Of a stretch of DNA of 64,000 nt, positions 63,098 through 64,000 are shown piece by piece (the first letter of the stretch is position 1; every line of letters begins with the position of its first letter). The DNA lies in the NCBI RefSeq assembly GCF_000421565.1, contig NZ_ATXG01000004.1:1-64000 (forward strand). The letters run 5' to 3'. Made by a program: the position numbers and the translations under genes. This stretch comes from Agromyces subbeticus DSM 16689. GTDB taxonomy: Bacteria; Actinomycetota; Actinomycetes; Actinomycetales; Microbacteriaceae. The notes below the pieces were generated by a model. That model was given only the letters and a program-made list of their open reading frames with translations. It was not told the DNA's origin and made no database searches.

Positions 63098-63469
63098 TCA
63101 GTCCTGCAGCGCCTCGGGCACCGGGAACCGCAGCGCCAGCGCAACGCCGACCTCGTGATGCCGCAGCAGGAATGCCCGCTCGTCGAGCTTCTTGCGCCGC
63201 AGCCACGACGTGACCTCGTCGTTCGACTTGCTCGCGTTGCACGAGCCGCAGGCCGGCACGACGTTGCCGAGCGTGTAACGGCCGCCGCGTGAGATCGGCT
63301 GGACGCAGTCGCGCTGCAGGGGCCGGTCGCTCGCACCGCAGTAGGCGCAGCCCGGCCACTCGGCGGCGAGCGCGGCCCACTGCTCGTCGCTGAGGTCGTG
63401 CGTGTGCTGCGCCATGCGACGCTTGCGCCGACGCGCGTAGACCGCCGTACGGCTCGGACTGACCGCCAT
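63098..63469 (-). CDS. HNH endonuclease family protein
   Basis: This 123-residue protein has a zinc-binding HNH fold: CAYCGASDRPLQRDCVQPIS (the CxxC and the place of the catalytic His, here replaced by Cys/Val), then GGRYTLGNVVPACGSCNASK with the Asn and second CxxC. The usual DH-x-I/V motif reads DCVQPI, so the catalytic His is not evident, and activity is doubtful. An internal start at 63415 is possible. Function unknown; small HNH proteins of this type are common in actinobacterial genomes. Confidence 0.75.
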   Translation of the reverse strand: MAVSPSRTAVYARRRKRRMAQHTHDLSDEQWAALAAEWPGCAYCGASDRPLQRDCVQPISRGGRYTLGNVVPACGSCNASKSNDEVTSWLRRKKLDERAFLLRHHEVGVALALRFPVPEALQD

Positions 63470-63519
63470 GGCGCCAGACTAGCCCGGGCTGCGGCGAGCC
63501 TCGGCCCGCCGCGCCCGGC

Positions 63520-64000
63520 TCAGAGCGACGGCGTGCGCGGCGGTGCTACGCGGCGCGGCGTCGCGGTCGGCAGCGCCTCGAACGCGGCGGCGAGCGCGAG
63601 CAGCGCCGAGTCGTCGTAGGCCCGCCCGGCGAAGGTGAGGCCCACCGGCATGCCGATGTCACGCATCAATCCCATGGGCACGGTGACGGTCGGAATGCCG
63701 AGGTGGCGCGGCACGAGATTTCCGTTCGCGACCCACACGCCGTTGCGCCAGCCGAGATCGGCGGATGCCTCGTCGACGTCCATGTCGGCCGGGCCGACGT
63801 CAGCGACTGCGGGGAAGACCACGGCGTCGAGCCCGAGCTCGTCCATCCACTGCTCGAGATCGATGCGGCGGGTCTCCTCGAGGCCGCGCAAGCCGGCTTC
63901 GAGCTCGGGCATGTCGGCGAACGTCGCGCCGGGGTGCGAGCGCGCCCACTCGGGGTACTCGGCGATGTCGTCCTCGAATCCCGCGTACCTGTCGGGCAGC
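63520..64000 (-). CDS. Amidase family protein, C-terminal part
   Basis: The 5' end is outside the window. The 160 visible residues read PDRYAGFEDDIAEYPEWARS, then DELGLDAVVFPAVADVGPAD, NLVPRHLGIPTVTVPMGL, IGMPVGLTFAGRAYDDSALL and LAAAFEAL. These are the C-terminal hallmarks of amidase-signature enzymes. The catalytic Ser-Ser-Lys lies upstream of the window and cannot be checked. It hydrolyses amide bonds; substrate unknown. Confidence 0.85.
   Translation of the reverse strand, partial: LPDRYAGFEDDIAEYPEWARSHPGATFADMPELEAGLRGLEETRRIDLEQWMDELGLDAVVFPAVADVGPADMDVDEASADLGWRNGVWVANGNLVPRHLGIPTVTVPMGLMRDIGMPVGLTFAGRAYDDSALLALAAAFEALPTATPRRVAPPRTPSL

Overview
The window is high-GC DNA with dense, mostly intergenic-poor gene packing, ATGA-type start/stop overlaps, LacI- and MarR/TetR-type regulators and actinobacterial protein families. 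Codon use and protein types fit an actinobacterium, most probably a member of Microbacteriaceae (Agromyces-like). This placement is inference; no rRNA or phylogenetic marker lies in the window. No tRNA, rRNA, CRISPR array, insertion sequence or prophage was seen.

Layout. (1) 1-870: 3' part of an unknown gene with a 58-residue acidic tract. (2) 1125-6591: copper block. An MFS exporter is divergent from copZ, a secreted metal-associated protein, copA and a YHS-domain protein, with three CsoR-type palindromes between. (3) 6643-10088: a MarR regulator divergent from a quinone-oxidoreductase-like gene and two tandem imine-reductase-like genes, with a long inverted-repeat operator. (4) 10149-13408: DUF1330 protein, a QorR-type HxlR regulator facing a QorB-type reductase, a DedA protein and a DUF4442 protein. 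(5) 13465-22810: a fructosamine (Amadori product)-type catabolic locus. A LacI regulator, two PfkB kinases, two FrlB-like SIS deglycases, an FrlC-like epimerase and an ABC importer surround two identical operator copies. (6) 22971-28167: nitronate monooxygenase, a surface protein, a DHFR-like protein, an epoxide hydrolase and two membrane proteins.

(7) 28250-45656: a plant-polysaccharide locus that matches the bifidobacterial hypBA/hypAA set for hydroxyproline-linked arabino-oligosaccharides. Two very large secreted, surface-anchored glycosidases (GH121-like and GH43) would cut the polymer outside the cell. A binding protein and two permeases would import the di- or oligosaccharide. A cytosolic GH127 beta-L-arabinofuranosidase would finish it, under a LacI regulator. 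The second permease gene carries an in-frame TGA exactly where a Trp codon would fit, so the importer may be broken.

(8) 45788-64000: housekeeping and accessory genes. These include a 5'-3' exonuclease, a DUF885 protein, a BCCT transporter, a FUSC-type protein, a TspO-like protein, a GNAT enzyme, a TetR/HXXEE pair with a perfect 14-bp-arm operator, a PaaI thioesterase, an XRE regulator, a zinc-ribbon protein, a DUF2207-like protein, an alpha/beta hydrolase, a UvrA-like ABC ATPase, a membrane-anchored molybdopterin oxidoreductase, an HNH nuclease and the C-terminal part of an amidase. Palindromic intergenic repeats occur at 50397-50476 and 58571-58664, and a fragment of the second kind sits inside the coding region of the molybdopterin enzyme.
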